From the NCBI RefSeq assembly GCF_900111495.1, contig NZ_FOIU01000001.1:1922001-1986000 (forward strand): 64,000 bases of DNA, written 5' to 3'. The translations under genes and the position numbers were made by a program. Each line of letters opens with the position of its first letter. Positions within the stretch are counted from its first letter, which is position 1. The notes below the pieces were generated by a model. That model ran no database searches. It was not told the origin of the DNA and was given only the letters and a program-made list of their open reading frames with translations. Positions 62,561-64,000 of the stretch are shown piece after piece. The stretch is from Chryseobacterium wanjuense. Lineage in GTDB: Bacteria > Bacteroidota > Bacteroidia > Flavobacteriales > Weeksellaceae.

Positions 62561-63313
62561 CTATCGCGTCAGATTAAAATCTTTCAACTCAAAATAGCAG
62601 TTCTCACAAATGAGCGTAATCCCTGTATGCTTTTCAGACTCTTCATTCCACCCATCATGCTGGAGTCTTATCTTTTCGCAATCACTGCACCAGGCCTGAA
62701 AATCATCTTCTTCACCAAGCTCCATTCCTTTCTCAGTATCAAACGCTTCTTCAAAACCTTTAGGAGTTTCAAGATCCAAATGCTGACAAACAAATGCTGG
62801 TCTGGAATAGCCATGTTTACCACATTCAATAGTTTGCTTCTTAAATTTTATTACTTCCGGTGAATCCCTATTCTCAATCTGCATAAGTAACATATACTTC
62901 TCTAACTCACCAGAATTTACTTTATATACTCCAATTCCATTGAGAAGATGCAGACAGATTGCTGATAATTCCCAACCATCAAATTCATCGGCAGGGAAAG
63001 TGCCTTCCTTAAGCTTTTCGTAATTATTCTGGACTCCAAATTCCTTTATGGCTAAAAGTTGAGACTTACTTTTTTCGATCGAGGATGTATTGAACCAACT
63101 CCACATCCATGTTCTTAGTTTTAATGAAAAAGTTCCTATCGGAACATATCTAAAGTAAATCTCATCTTCATCACTGTTATATAATCTCAAAAGTTCTGAT
63201 TCTCCATCATAAAACCAGTTCTTGTAAGAATCCAAGTTAATTTTTTCTTTAAACTGCTCCTGAATGTGAAGCAGGCTTTGACATTTCTCTGCGCTAAATT
63301 CTTCGTAATTCAT
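62561..63313 (-). CDS. DUF6882-like protein, probable immunity factor
   Basis: A 250-aa soluble protein. The N-terminal ~105 residues (NWFYDGESELLRLYNSDEDE, then YVPIGTFSLKLRTWMWSW) resemble the DUF6882 type found near polymorphic toxins. The C-terminal part has several Cys/His (IECGKHG, FVCQHL, AWCSDCEK, LICENC) that may bind metal. It starts 1 bp after the neighbouring gene's stop. Immunity function is an inference from family context. Confidence 0.6.
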   Translation of the reverse strand: MNYEEFSAEKCQSLLHIQEQFKEKINLDSYKNWFYDGESELLRLYNSDEDEIYFRYVPIGTFSLKLRTWMWSWFNTSSIEKSKSQLLAIKEFGVQNNYEKLKEGTFPADEFDGWELSAICLHLLNGIGVYKVNSGELEKYMLLMQIENRDSPEVIKFKKQTIECGKHGYSRPAFVCQHLDLETPKGFEEAFDTEKGMELGEEDDFQAWCSDCEKIRLQHDGWNEESEKHTGITLICENCYFELKDFNLTR

Positions 63314-63314
63314 A

Positions 63315-63977
63315 TCATAGTCTTTTGTTAATTAACCACGGATCTTCCTCTTCATCTTGAGAAATTTCAACCCTTCCATTATCCATTAAAAATCTGTAAT
63401 CAAAAGGTAAAGCCAGGTATTTCAGAATATCCGGACGGTTAAAAGCGACATGGTGATAGTGAACTGTCTTTAGGGACTCAATATTATCATCATATTCGTC
63501 AGCAATGAGCCACCAGCCGGACATATGCTCCGGAGATTCATACCTGATGGCCTCCAGGTCCTTACCTTCATAGACTCCATCTGAAATAACCACCATTTGA
63601 TTGAAGTTAGGAAACATTGGGATCAGACCATATTTTGAACATAATTCTGATTGGCTCTTCACTACGGAAATTGTTAGGTCACAGCCTCTATTGAAACCGC
63701 TGCCATCGGCATTTACTTCGTATAAGTCAAACTGGTTTTGTTCATTGATTTTAAACTTCAATAACCATGAATAATATCCTATTGTTTGATTTTCTACTAT
63801 TGTTGGATGACTCCCGATAATATAGTCAATCATGTACCTCATAACTTCCACATAATCTTCTTGCAGTTGACCGCCAAGATTAATTCGAATTTCTTTTCCA
63901 ATGAAATTGCTTAACCCTTTGGTAGATAAATAGCTTTCACTTACCTTAATATCAATTTCTTTGTATTGTATTCTCAT
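63315..63977 (-). CDS. Immunity-like protein of unknown specificity
   Basis: A 220-aa soluble protein. The C-terminal ~110 residues have the pattern VVISDGVYEGKDLEAIRYES and SGWWLIADEYDDN, similar to Imm33/DUF2185-type immunity domains (resemblance only). It is the first of a two-gene minus-strand unit with the DUF6882-like gene. No toxin gene is visible; one could lie beyond the right edge, upstream of this unit. Confidence 0.55.
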   Translation of the reverse strand: MRIQYKEIDIKVSESYLSTKGLSNFIGKEIRINLGGQLQEDYVEVMRYMIDYIIGSHPTIVENQTIGYYSWLLKFKINEQNQFDLYEVNADGSGFNRGCDLTISVVKSQSELCSKYGLIPMFPNFNQMVVISDGVYEGKDLEAIRYESPEHMSGWWLIADEYDDNIESLKTVHYHHVAFNRPDILKYLALPFDYRFLMDNGRVEISQDEEEDPWLINKRL

Positions 63978-64000
63978 TTGATTTGTGCTCTATCAAAAAT

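Noticed and set aside
1..64000. CRISPR arrays, rRNA genes or insertion-sequence transposases
   Set aside because: I found no regular short repeats with spacers, no rRNA-like stretches and no transposase motifs on either strand.

Overview
The window comes from an AT-rich genome of the phylum Bacteroidota. Two SusC/SusD outer-membrane pairs, FecI/FecR-type sigma and anti-sigma pairs, STN-domain TonB receptors, TAnnTTTG promoter elements and a PRTRC plasmid-type module all point there. A Chryseobacterium-like or sphingobacterial host is my best guess, but nothing in the sequence fixes the genus. The window is mostly accessory DNA made of several transferred blocks.

Layout. (1) 1-9.3 kb, minus strand: a polymorphic-toxin locus. 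A 1219-aa protein I cannot place, a tail-fibre-like 520-aa protein and a 159-aa protein precede an 804-aa toxin with a C-terminal deaminase-like domain, a SUKH immunity protein, a gene scrap and a probable orphan immunity gene cut by the left edge. (2) 9.9-14 kb: a frameshifted large serine recombinase, two ~100-bp units that each carry a tRNA 3'-end fragment (attachment-site fossils), and a protein with three NUMOD4 modules and no intact HNH motif. (3) 14.1-25.7 kb: TetR and AraC-type regulators, a MauE-type redox membrane protein fused to an extracytoplasmic domain, a four-Cys secreted peptide, and converging on these an S9 peptidase-SusD-SusC-FecR block. (4) 25.8-30.9 kb: a damage-inducible mutagenesis cassette (dnaE-like, dinB, LexA-like S24 repressor) with two palindromic operators, followed by an ECF sigma gene. 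(5) 31.5-39.75 kb: a plasmid/ICE-derived module with ssb, a DUF932 protein, small plasmid genes and PRTRC E, C, (F-like), B and ThiF, bracketed by strong inverted repeats. (6) 40.8-54.4 kb: a second copy of the layout in (3), with two paralogous two-Cys secreted peptides converging on an S9 peptidase, then GH2 enzyme-SusD-SusC, and a divergent sigma/FecR pair. (7) 54.4-62.5 kb: a compact and, as far as I know, undescribed regulatory cluster with an ECF sigma factor, a membrane anti-sigma stub lacking its sensor domain, three tandem cytoplasmic histidine-kinase-like proteins of which two have lost the ATP-binding motifs, and four separate exported FecR-like proteins, followed by two paralogous small secreted proteins. 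(8) 62.5-64 kb: two immunity-type genes on the minus strand.

How the parts may work together. In blocks 3 and 6 the secreted Cys-containing peptides, secreted serine peptidases and SusC/SusD importers probably form one function (inference), under FecR/sigma control. Block 7 looks like a FecR signalling system whose cytoplasmic, membrane and periplasmic parts have been separated into individual proteins, with kinase-like proteins added. Two genes (the recombinase and the PRTRC F-like gene) carry apparent one-base deletions in homopolymers, so either decay or sequencing error must be considered.
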